NCBI GenBank assembly: GCA_012032965.1
Contig: JAAUPT010000086.1
Coordinates: forward strand, 1 to 7,125
Direction of reading: 5' to 3'
DNA length: 7,125 nucleotides
DNA from: Nitrospira sp.
Lineage (GTDB): Bacteria; Nitrospirota; Nitrospiria; Nitrospirales; Nitrospiraceae
The position numbers and the translations under genes were made by a program. Each line of letters begins with the position of its first letter. Position 1 is the stretch's first letter. The notes under the pieces are model-generated. The model was not told the origin of the DNA, ran no database searches, and worked only from the letters and a program-made list of their open reading frames with translations. Positions 1 to 6,766 of the stretch are shown here, piece by piece.

Positions 1-3000
1 AGCTTGGACCTCAGCCAACGACTCAAATCTTACTGCCGCGGATTTTCGTGCCTTTGTCGCCGCGATCGATTGTGCCCGTGATTCTGACGATCCGTTCCGG
101 TGCGATCAAGTCTCCGGCTGTCTTGAACAGATCGGGAAAGACGATCACTTCCGCGGTGCCTAGCAAGTCTTCCAGCGTCAGGTAGGCCATACGATCGCCC
201 TTCTTGGTGAGCATCGATTTGACGGCAGCAATGATGCCGCAGAGTTTCACTTCACCACCGTCGGCGCAATCCTTCAGGCCGATCGTGGATGTGGTGGACA
301 AGGCACCGAGTATTGCTTCATAGCGCGTAAGAGGATGGGCGGAGATATAAAACCCAGTCAATTCACGCTCGTACTTTAGTCGCTGGGCCTGGTCCCATTC
401 AGCCACTAATGGGAGGGCAGGTGTGGGCAGCGTCATCGAGGCACTGTGTCCATTGCGTTCCTCGCCAAAGATGCTGATTTGTCCGCGATCGCGTTCTCGC
501 TGTGAGGCTGCACCTTCGTCGACGGCTTGATCGAGCACGGCCATGAGTTGCGAGCGCTTAGCTGCGCTAGAATCGAAGGCGCCAGCCTTGATCAACCCTT
601 CCAACATCCGCTTATTGACTTTGTGCAAGTCGACCCGCCGGCAAAAATCAAAGAACGATACAAAGGGGCCGGTCTGAGATCGCACATCCAGGACCGACTC
701 CACAGCCCCCTCACCGACGTTCTTGATAGCCGCCAATCCGAACCGGATTGCCCCGTCGGACACAGCGAACTGCTTTTTGGCTGGCATTCACGTCCGGTCC
801 TAAGACTTTGATTCCCAGATCCCGACATTCGGTGAAATAGCCGACCAGTTTATCCTGATTGCCCATATCGGTCGTCATGAGCGCTGCCATGAATTCTGTC
901 GGGTAGTGTGCCTTGAGGTATGCTGTCTGGTAACAGACCACTGCATAGGCTGCGGCGTGCGATTTGTTGAAGCCGTATCCGGCGAACTTCTGGATCAACT
1001 CGTAGAGCTTCTCGGCTTTCTTCTCGGGAATGTTCTTTTGTGTCGCCCCTTCGAGAAACTTCGCGCGCAGCTTTTCCATCTCCTCTGGTTTCTTTTTGCC
1101 CATCGCGCGTCGAAGAATGTCGGCTTGTCCCAGCGAGAACCCGGCGACTTTATTGGCAATCGCCATCACTTGTTCTTGATACACAATCACGCCATACGTG
1201 TCTTTAAGGATGGGCTCCAATTCTGGCGCCTCGTACGTGATCGGCACTTTGCCCTGTTTACGTTTAATGAAATCAGGAATCAGATCCATCGGCCCTGGTC
1301 GATAGAGGGCGATGATGGCAATGATGTCTTCGAATCGATCTGGTTTCAGTCCCGTGAGCAGATCGCGCATACCCGAACTTTCTAGCTGAAACAGTCCGGT
1401 CGTTTTTCCTGAGCTCAGCAGTGCGAAGGTGGCTGGGTCATCGAAGGGAACGTGATCGATCACGAGCGGCGATGCCTCGGGATGCGTTTCGTTGATTAGG
1501 GTTTCGGCGCGCCGAATCATCGTGAGGGTCTTGAGGCCCAGGAAATCAAATTTCACCAAGCCGATTTTCTCAACGTCACCCATCGAATACTGGGTCACGA
1601 TTTCGTCATTCGCACCTTTGTAGAGCGGGACATGGTCGGTGAGTGGTCCTTCGGAAATGACGACGCCAGCAGCATGGGTGGAAGCATGACGGGCCAATCC
1701 TTCAAGCGATTGCGCGTTCGCCATGAGTTCTTTGACCTTGGGATCGGTCTCCACCAACTCGCGCAAGCGGGGCTCTGTTTCCAGTGCCTGCTGCAGTGTG
1801 ATGTTCAATTGATTAGGAACGAGCTTTGCGACCTTGTCTGCATCGGCATACGACAATTCCAACACGCGACCCACATCACGGATGGCAGCTTTCGCGCCGA
1901 GTGTTCCGAAGGTAATGATCTGGGCCACATGGTCGGTGCCGTACTTGTCCACGACGTAGTTGATGACCTCACTCCGACGATCCATACAGAAATCCATGTC
2001 GATATCCGGCAGAGAGACGCGTTCAGGATTCAAGAATCGCTCGAATAAGAGCGTGTAAACCAATGGATCAAGGTCTGTAATTCTGAGAGCATACGCGACA
2101 AGGCTTCCGGCAGCTGAACCACGCCCTGGTCCCACAGGGATCGCTCGAGATCGCGCGAAACGGATAATGTCCCATACGATGAGGAAGTATCCGGCAAATC
2201 CCATCGAACAAATCACCATGAGCTCTTCCCTCAGTCGCAGCTCATAAACAGCTGAGGCGACTCGGCTCGGGCGTTCTTTCAAGCGTTCCTTAAGACCGGC
2301 GACGGCAAGATGTTCGAGATAGGATTCGCGATCTTTGAATTCTTCAGGAACTCGATATTGTGGAAGATGTGTCTTGTTCAGCGGGAGATTAAGCTCACAA
2401 TGATCGGCAATGCGGCAGGTGTTCAGTACGGCGCCTGGAAACTCTGCGAACGCCGGGGCGATCTCTTCGGTTGATTTGACATACAGCTGATCTGTGTCGA
2501 ACTTCATCCGATTGGGATCGCTCACCGTCTTCCCGGTTTGTAAACACAGCATTAATTCATGCGGGCGCGCATCATCTTTTTTGAGGTAGTGGCAATCGTT
2601 GGTGCCTGCAAGCGGAATCCCGAGCTTCTTGTGGATTTCCATAAGCCCGGCGTTCGCCACGCGCTGATGATCCAATCCGTGCCTGAACCTCAAGGTAGAA
2701 ATGATCCTTGCCGAAGATGTCCTGGAACTCGCCAGCCACCGCCATCGCACCATCCATATCTTTCTGACCGATGAGATAAGGAATTTCACCGCTTAAGCAA
2801 CCAGACAATGCAATAATCCCATCGTGATGGAGCTTTAAGAGTTCTTTATCAATTCGAGGCTTATAATAGAACCCCTTCAAGATATCCTTTACTGACCAGC
2901 TTGATTAGATTCTGATAACCAGTGAGGTTTCGCGCCAGTAAAATCAGATGGTAGTAATCATTGTGCGCAAGCCCGCTATCCTTCTTCGCATGTCGACTTC

Positions 3001-3220
3001 CAAGGGCCATGTAGGCTTCGCATCCAATGATCGGCTTGACTCCCGCGTCCATCGCTTTGCGGTAAAACTCAACCGCGCCGAACATGTTGCCATGGTCGGT
3101 CATTGCCACGGCGGGCTGGTTAAAGGACTTGATCTGGCGGACTAGGGGCTCGATCTGATTCGCGCCGTCGAGGAGACTGAACTGGGTGTGGAGATGAAGA
3201 TGAACAAAAGAGGACGCCAC
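1..3220 (-). CDS. dnaE: DNA polymerase III alpha subunit (C-terminus off the window edge; four frameshifts)
   Basis: Catalytic subunit of the replicative polymerase. Numbered from the GTG at 3220 with frames rejoined, it shows a PHP domain (HLHLHT at 7-12, TDHG at 41-44, GCEAY at 66-70, NDCHY at 207-211), then GPGRGSAAGS (363-372), PDIDMDF with the catalytic Asp pair at 407 and 409, and FDFLGL with the third catalytic Asp at about 558. A helix-hairpin-helix region (LIKAGAFDS), a clamp-binding QISIF and an OB fold follow. About 1070 residues are present of the usual 1150-1180. The frame breaks near 2872-2875 (C4), 2682, 774-778 (T5) and 25-27 (A3); removing one base at each restores family sequence, for example KI then ESLAEVQA at the left edge. 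Pieces are roughly 2876-3220, 2683-2875, 779-2681 and 28-773. The GTG is preferred to an upstream ATG at 3298 because the promoter and ribosome site lie between them. Identity is certain; whether the gene is really broken is not. Confidence 0.95.
467..481 (-). other. Beta-clamp binding motif QISIF within DnaE
   Basis: The minus-strand codons read Gln-Ile-Ser-Ile-Phe, about residue 913 of the rejoined DnaE, between the helix-hairpin-helix region and the OB fold. This is where DnaE proteins carry the internal sliding-clamp binding motif (QADMF in E. coli), and the sequence fits the Q-x-x-hydrophobic-F pattern. It supports this being the replicative DnaE type rather than an accessory DnaE2/ImuC; that last point is an inference. 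Confidence 0.75.
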
Positions 3221-3228
3221 GGAAGATA

Positions 3229-3234
3229 CACCTC
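3229..3234 (-). promoter_or_regulatory. Ribosome binding site of dnaE
   Basis: The minus strand reads GAGGTG, eight bases before the GTG at 3218-3220. It decides the start: translation from here gives the usual short DnaE N-terminus leading into the HLHLHT motif, whereas the upstream ATG at 3298 would add 26 residues with no family match and would lie upstream of the promoter. Confidence 0.75.
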
Positions 3235-3242
3235 GTTTCGGG

Positions 3243-3271
3243 ATTGTAGTCAGGGCATCAGAAGGAGTCAA
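3243..3271 (-). promoter_or_regulatory. Sigma70-type promoter for dnaE
   Basis: On the minus strand, TTGACT (3271-3266) and TACAAT (3248-3243) each match five of six consensus bases and are separated by exactly 17 bases. The expected transcription start is about 15 bases before the GTG, leaving a short leader that contains the GAGGTG ribosome site. It lies in the 116-base gap after the coiled-coil gene, so dnaE can be transcribed on its own even if read-through from upstream also occurs. Confidence 0.7.
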
Positions 3272-3336
3272 CGGCAGGCCGGGTAGAGGAACCACCAAAT
3301 AGAGCCGCCGTTAAGAAACTATCTTGTATGGGATGA

Positions 3337-5514
3337 CTACAGTCGTTCCCCATATTTTTTGTAGTGTTGCTTCTTGGCGTCCGTGATCCAATGTTCCCGT
3401 TTGATGCGCTCGGGATCGGTCTCGAGCTTCTTTGAGATCTTCTTGATATCTTCCGGTTTCCAACGAGCGATTTGGATAAACGTGTGGGTGCCCAGCTTGT
3501 TGAGGGTCTGTGCGAAGACAGGTCCGATCCCGTTGATCTTTTCGAGATCATCCTTCTGCACATCCTTACCATTCCCGGATTTGGGTTGGGCAACATGGGA
3601 ATCTTTTCCCGCGCCATTTGGGCTGGCCTGACGGGATACGGCCGCTGCAGCAGGTGTTTTAGTACTCACGGCGGTTTTGGTGGTAGTAGCCGATTTGCCA
3701 TCAGGGGATGGCTTCGCGTTGGGAACAACCTTTGTGATGGGCTCAGCCTTGGTGCTGGCTGTGACAGCGGTCTTGTCCGGTTCGACGTGGGAATTTTGGC
3801 CTGCGCCATTCTGACGGCCCTGATGCGATCCAGGGGTTGCTGGGGCAGCGCTGCTGCTAGGAGCCGCTTGGGCGCTGGCAGCGGGTTTGACGACCGGATT
3901 CGCTTTGATGACGGGGGACCCCTTGGCCGAAGCGGCGGCCTCTGCGCGGAGCTCGGCCTGCAGCTCTCGGAGCCGCTTTCGAAGACGACTGATCTGCTCA
4001 TCTTTTTCCGGAATACGTTGTACTTCCGTGGTCAACTGTTGGCGCGCAGTTTCAAGGTCATGCAGCTGGCGCTGGAGGCGCGCGATCTGCTCATCTCGTT
4101 CATGCACGTGACGTTCAGCCAGCCGATGTTGTTCACGGAGTTGGTCCTGCGCGGCACATTGTTCTTCGAGTTTAGTAACCTGACCCTCATGGTCACGGAC
4201 GGTGCGAGTGAATTTGTTCTCCCATTCCTTAATTTCTGACTCCTTTTCGCGAAGGAGGTGGGTAATCGGCGTAAGCTTCTCAATTCGCTTGTCGCGCTCC
4301 GTGACAGCCTGCTCAAGTTGCTTAAGCGTCCCCCGATGCGCCGCCTCCCGGTCGCTCAGCTCCACCTCTAGCTGATGCACGCGGTCTTGCACTGTCTCTA
4401 GCTTCTTCAGCTGAGTCCGGAGGCGATCTCGGTCGGCGAGACCTTCGTTGAGTTGCGCGATCTGTTCACGCAAGATCCGGATTTCCTCTTTTTGAACCTC
4501 GCGCGTCTGCTCAGCGACCCGACAGGTCTCCAGGGTATCGCGGACTTCGTCTGCTTGCGCTGCCGCCAGCGAATCGAACTCACTGATCCGCTGGTCGCGC
4601 TCCGCGAGGGCCCGTTCCAGCTGCTGTAGCATGCCCCGATGCGCCGCTTCCCGGTCGCTCAGCTCCACCTCCAGCTGATGCACGCGACTTCGCATCGACT
4701 CCAACTCTTTTACGTGCTCCTTTACTTCGGCGCGAAGGCGCTCTCGGGCGGGGAGACCTTCGTTCAGTTGCGCGATTTGTTCGCGCAGGACCCGGATCTC
4801 CTCCTTCAGCACCTCCTGGGCCTGTTCGGCGGCCCGACAGGCCTGTTGGGCCTCACGGACTTCGTCCGCTTGCGCCCTGGCGCTGGCATCGGACTTCTTG
4901 ATCCGCTGGTCACGTTCTGCGAGGGCCCGTTCCAGCTGCTGCAGCGTGCCGCGATACGCGGCCTCCCGCTCGCTCGACTCCACCTCCAGTTGATGCACGC
5001 GGCCTTGGGCCGACTCCAGCCTTTCTACCTGGGCCCGGAGGTAGTTTCGATCGGTGATGCCTTCGTTGAGTTGGGCGATGTGCTCGCGCAGGACGCGGAT
5101 TTCCTCCTTCAGCACCTCCTGGGCCTGTTCCGCAGCCCGACAGGCCTGCTGCACCCCGCGCAGTTCATCCGCTTGGTCAGCAATGATTAAATTGAGGTCG
5201 GTCATGCGCTGGCGCGCCACATTTGCTTCAGCCTCGAGGGCTGTCACTCGATTCGATCGTGCCGCCAAATCTGCTTCGAGCGCCTTCATCTGTTCGGTCC
5301 GCGCGGTGAGCTCTCGTTGGGTGGAAGTGATCACCGTCTCAGCGGACATGATTTTGTGTTCGAGAATCTGCATGGCCGAGATCTTGACCTTCAATTCGTG
5401 TGAGGTCGTCTCCAGCGCCTTTTCCTTGGTGCGTAAGAGATTAACGAGCTCCTGGTACTGTTGTTCGAGCGAACCCTTTGGTGGTGGCTGCAGCCACTTA
5501 CTCAGTGTACTCAT
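3337..5514 (-). CDS. Coiled-coil protein with tandem repeats and C-terminal helix-hairpin-helix domain
   Basis: An intact 725-residue frame with no signal peptide or membrane segment, so probably cytoplasmic. Residues about 15-525 are a Glu/Gln/Arg/Leu-rich heptad-type coiled coil; residues 114-414 hold three ~100-residue repeats. Residues 526-650 form an Ala/Pro/Ser/Lys linker with a short duplicated element (NGAGQNSHV near 569, NGAGKDSHV near 633). Residues 655-725 form a helix-hairpin-helix domain (INGIGP at 660-665, then IKREHWITDAKK), like those annotated as H3TH 'predicted 5' DNA nuclease' (COG3743). In known proteins such domains bind DNA; nuclease activity is not shown by anything visible here. 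The ATG follows a weak AAGGA eleven bases upstream and lies three bases after the stop of a possible small gene. It sits upstream of dnaE in the same direction. A structural, DNA-associated scaffold role is an inference; partners are unknown. Confidence 0.85.
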   Translation of the reverse strand: MSTLSKWLQPPPKGSLEQQYQELVNLLRTKEKALETTSHELKVKISAMQILEHKIMSAETVITSTQRELTARTEQMKALEADLAARSNRVTALEAEANVARQRMTDLNLIIADQADELRGVQQACRAAEQAQEVLKEEIRVLREHIAQLNEGITDRNYLRAQVERLESAQGRVHQLEVESSEREAAYRGTLQQLERALAERDQRIKKSDASARAQADEVREAQQACRAAEQAQEVLKEEIRVLREQIAQLNEGLPARERLRAEVKEHVKELESMRSRVHQLEVELSDREAAHRGMLQQLERALAERDQRISEFDSLAAAQADEVRDTLETCRVAEQTREVQKEEIRILREQIAQLNEGLADRDRLRTQLKKLETVQDRVHQLEVELSDREAAHRGTLKQLEQAVTERDKRIEKLTPITHLLREKESEIKEWENKFTRTVRDHEGQVTKLEEQCAAQDQLREQHRLAERHVHERDEQIARLQRQLHDLETARQQLTTEVQRIPEKDEQISRLRKRLRELQAELRAEAAASAKGSPVIKANPVVKPAASAQAAPSSSAAPATPGSHQGRQNGAGQNSHVEPDKTAVTASTKAEPITKVVPNAKPSPDGKSATTTKTAVSTKTPAAAAVSRQASPNGAGKDSHVAQPKSGNGKDVQKDDLEKINGIGPVFAQTLNKLGTHTFIQIARWKPEDIKKISKKLETDPERIKREHWITDAKKQHYKKYGERL
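4273..5175 (-). repeat. Three in-frame tandem repeats (303, 315 and ~285 bases) in the coiled-coil gene
   Basis: Units start at residues 114, 215 and 320 (about 4873-5175, 4558-4872, 4273-4557). Each contains a QADE(L/V)R start, a C-R-x-A-E-Q segment, REQIAQLNEG or a close variant, VHQLEVE, and a QLE-x-A-(L/V)-x-ER-D-(Q/K)-R segment. Unit 2 is four residues longer (an extra K-E-H-V-like step near 265-269), which is not a whole number of heptads. Units 1 and 2 are close to identical at DNA level across the middle, with an identical run of more than 20 bases near 4802 and 5104. Unit 3 is more diverged, so units 1 and 2 look like the most recent duplication or have been homogenised. Confidence 0.85.
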
Positions 5515-5517
5515 AGG

Positions 5518-5727
5518 TCATTCAGTCCTTACATCAGCGATACGATGAGTGAATTGTGCTGGAGGTTGATGGCTCTCCCATAAGGGAGCGACCGGATCGA
5601 ACCATAGCCGGTTGTGGTCAACGAATGCGTGAGTACTTGGCGGCAAGGAAGGAAGATCTGGGCCGTACAGCACGGCAGGGAGAATCAATGCCCTTCCACC
5701 GCCGGTGAGAATCCCCGCACGCCTCAT
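5518..5727 (-). CDS. Possible small hypothetical protein, 69 residues
   Basis: A short open frame not recognised as any family. It begins MRRAGILTGGGRA, has a Pro-rich middle, and a C-terminal part with several aromatic and His residues (HAFVDHNRLWFDP). The TGA at 5518-5520 lies three bases before the ATG of the coiled-coil gene, a spacing typical of translationally coupled genes. A weak AGG lies eight bases before its ATG, and a possible promoter lies about 70 bases upstream. Against it: short length, no conserved motif that I know, and no clear signal peptide or membrane segment. It may only be part of the 5' leader of the coiled-coil gene. Confidence 0.35.
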   Translation of the reverse strand: MRRAGILTGGGRALILPAVLYGPDLPSLPPSTHAFVDHNRLWFDPVAPLWESHQPPAQFTHRIADVRTE

Positions 5728-5795
5728 GAGATCAGCCTGCTGTGAATGATGTGATGACTGAGGTACGACGCATCAAGTTACCACATTCTGTCTTC

Positions 5796-5824
5796 TATGT
5801 ACTAGGGTGAGATTCTCCCGTCAA
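5796..5824 (-). promoter_or_regulatory. Candidate promoter for the small frame and coiled-coil gene
   Basis: The minus strand has TTGACG (5824-5819, five of six consensus bases) and, after 17 bases, TACATA (5801-5796, only three of six). It is correctly placed and oriented for the 69-codon frame and the coiled-coil gene. The weak -10 keeps this tentative. Confidence 0.35.
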
Positions 5825-5917
5825 GCAGATCCGGCAGGAGTATGCCTAAACTCTGATAGACACCGTTGCAGAACTTTGCTCTCATCCCACGCGTTCACAG
5901 ACGGATAACTTCCGCAA

Positions 5918-5949
5918 GAGTAACCCTGCGTGCCATTCTTGGGTAACTC
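5918..5949. repeat. Imperfect inverted repeat upstream of a TTGACT box
   Basis: GAGTAACCC (5918-5926) and GGGTAACTC (5941-5949) are reverse complements apart from one position, with a 14-base spacer. The right arm ends two bases before a rightward TTGACT. The placement would suit a regulator site, but a 9-base dyad with a mismatch can arise by chance. Confidence 0.25.
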
Positions 5950-5951
5950 GG

Positions 5952-5980
5952 TTGACTTTTTTTATGCCCGGTGATTGATT
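5952..5980 (+). promoter_or_regulatory. Weak candidate promoter for the DUF389 gene
   Basis: TTGACT at 5952-5957 matches five of six -35 bases. The sequence 17 bases later, TTGATT, matches only three of six -10 bases. If used, it would give a leader of roughly 185 bases. It is the best rightward candidate seen, but not a strong one. Confidence 0.25.
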
Positions 5981-6160
5981 AGAGTCTACTTTCCTAGCGC
6001 TTTGGTTTAACCTCCAGCGTTGCTGAGATGCAGGAAACAGCGCGACGAGGCGGTTTCAACGCAATCCTAAGATCTGCAGCTGGTTTATGAAATCGGGAAG
6101 TGGACAAACCAGCTCAAAGGCTTCTTCCTCACGACAAGTCGGTCCCATCCTGTCCCGAAA

Positions 6161-6165
6161 AAGGA
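6161..6165 (+). promoter_or_regulatory. Ribosome binding site of the DUF389 gene
   Basis: AAGGA lies seven bases before the ATG at 6173. The protein reads as family sequence from this Met onward, so the start is well supported. Confidence 0.7.
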
Positions 6166-6172
6166 ACTACTC

Positions 6173-6652
6173 ATGAAATACGTTGAGGTGGTTGCCGATG
6201 CAAGTAGCACGCGCACAATCTCCGCAATCGCAGAACAAAATAACGTATTTGATTGTCGTCTTGGTCCGGTGGGCGAAGACAAGCAACAGCTTATACGATT
6301 GCTCGTGGCCGACGACAAGATTCAGCCTGTGTTGGATGCGCTGCAGAGCATACTCGGTGCACAGCCTTTTGCACGAATCGTGAGCCTCCCAGTGGAGATC
6401 GTACTGCCTAAGCCAACTGAGGAAGCACGGAAAAAAGAAGTTGCGGCCAGTGCCGCACGAGAAGCACTCTATGAGGAGGTTGTAAGAAATGCGCGCTTGG
6501 ACATGAATTTTGTTGTGCTGGTGGTCCTTTCGACAGCTGTTGCTGCCATCGGCCTGATCGAGAACAACGTGGCCGTCGTGATCGGTGCCATGGTGATCGC
6601 GCCGTTACTGGGCCCAAACCTTGCTTTCAATCTCGGTACTGCGCTGGGCGAC
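6173..6652 (+). CDS. DUF389 family membrane protein, N-terminal ~160 residues only
   Basis: The N-terminal ~80 residues form a soluble domain (MKYVEVVADAS onward). A charged stretch (80-108) leads into a membrane part with two hydrophobic segments at about 112-129 and 132-152, carrying the family-typical VVIGAMVIAPLLGPNLAFNLG pattern in overlapping pieces: VVIGAMVIAPLLGP, then a Gly-rich turn. This is characteristic of DUF389 proteins (TIGR00341/TIGR00271-like). Their function is not established, and full members continue through several more membrane helices. Here the match ends around Gly159-Asp160; the frame stays open to a TGA at 7121-7123, but the later residues are not DUF389 and G+C jumps from about 46% to 64%. 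The gene is therefore taken as cut at a chimeric joint, not naturally short. The exact boundary is uncertain, 6644-6664. Confidence 0.8.
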
Positions 6653-6766
6653 ATCTTCTCGATCTACGGGCAGGAAGCCTATCGCCGCTTCGAACGGCGC
6701 GCGCTCGAGCAGGTGCTCAAGGCGAACCGACGCGCGATCATCGCAACCGGCGGATCGATCGTCACC
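6653..6766 (+). pseudogene. Fragment of a shikimate-kinase-like domain (BzdR/BoxR regulator type)
   Basis: In the same frame as the DUF389 start, about 38 codons read IFSIYGQEAYRRFERRALE, then a spacer, then AIIATGGSIVT. This matches the central part of shikimate-kinase folds (the FR-x-x-E segment and the ATGG loop), and IxxxYGQxxYRRxER with GGSIVT is the version I associate with BzdR/BoxR-type helix-turn-helix regulators of benzoate catabolism. The P-loop, which would lie upstream, and the lid, which would lie downstream, are both absent, so it cannot function. G+C is about 65%. It appears to be a foreign fragment between two joints. Assignment to the regulator subfamily rather than a plain AroK is tentative. 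Confidence 0.6.
6753..6760. other. GATCGATC at the second chimeric joint
   Basis: Two adjacent GATC sites sit where the plus-strand kinase-like sequence gives way to minus-strand haemagglutinin-like sequence. A doubled GATC is what fill-in and religation of DpnII/MboI/Sau3AI-type ends produces. The same bases also fit natural codons on both sides (Gly-Ser-Ile-Val plus; Thr-Ile-Asp minus), so joining through short shared sequence (about 6757-6766) is an alternative. Confidence 0.5.

Larger units (their letters stand above)
5728..6172. other. Divergent intergenic region
   Basis: About 445 bases between the leftward coiled-coil unit and the rightward DUF389 gene, with no supported gene, tRNA or repeat array. 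It holds the leftward promoter candidate near 5796-5824, an imperfect dyad at 5918-5949, a rightward TTGACT at 5952 and a T7 run at 5957-5963. The last ~190 bases before 6173 show only the ribosome binding site of the next gene. Confidence 0.6.

Noticed and set aside
906..1385. Plus-strand frames antisense to dnaE (also 1632-2048)
   Set aside because: The minus strand here encodes highly conserved polymerase motifs. The antisense translations are Cys/Phe/His-rich with no recognisable domain.
3270..3312. Possible terminator hairpin after the coiled-coil gene (AACGGC and GCCGTT arms with a small inner stem)
   Set aside because: The outer stem is only six pairs around a long loop, there is no T-run after it, and the right arm overlaps the dnaE -35 box.
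3472..4239. Long plus-strand frame antisense to the linker and end of the coiled-coil gene (also 4639-5190)
   Set aside because: These mirror the codon pattern of the intact minus-strand gene and have no ribosome site or family resemblance; they are shadows.
4273..5175. CRISPR array as an explanation for the regular repeats
   Set aside because: The period is about 300 bases, in frame, and translates to a heptad coiled coil. There are no short repeats with unique spacers.
5695..5765. Cobalamin-riboswitch-like string (GGTGAGAATCC near 5703)
   Set aside because: The short GGTGAGAATCC-like piece is suggestive, but the following conserved CCGC-ACTGT and AGTCAGGA boxes are not present in proper form. 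The next plus-strand gene is over 400 bases away, and the stretch overlaps a possible minus-strand frame.
6087..6176. 29-codon plus-strand frame overlapping the DUF389 ATG by ATGA
   Set aside because: It has no ribosome binding site and a Ser/Lys/Arg-rich sequence with no recognisable feature. An ATGA overlap alone is too easy to get by chance.
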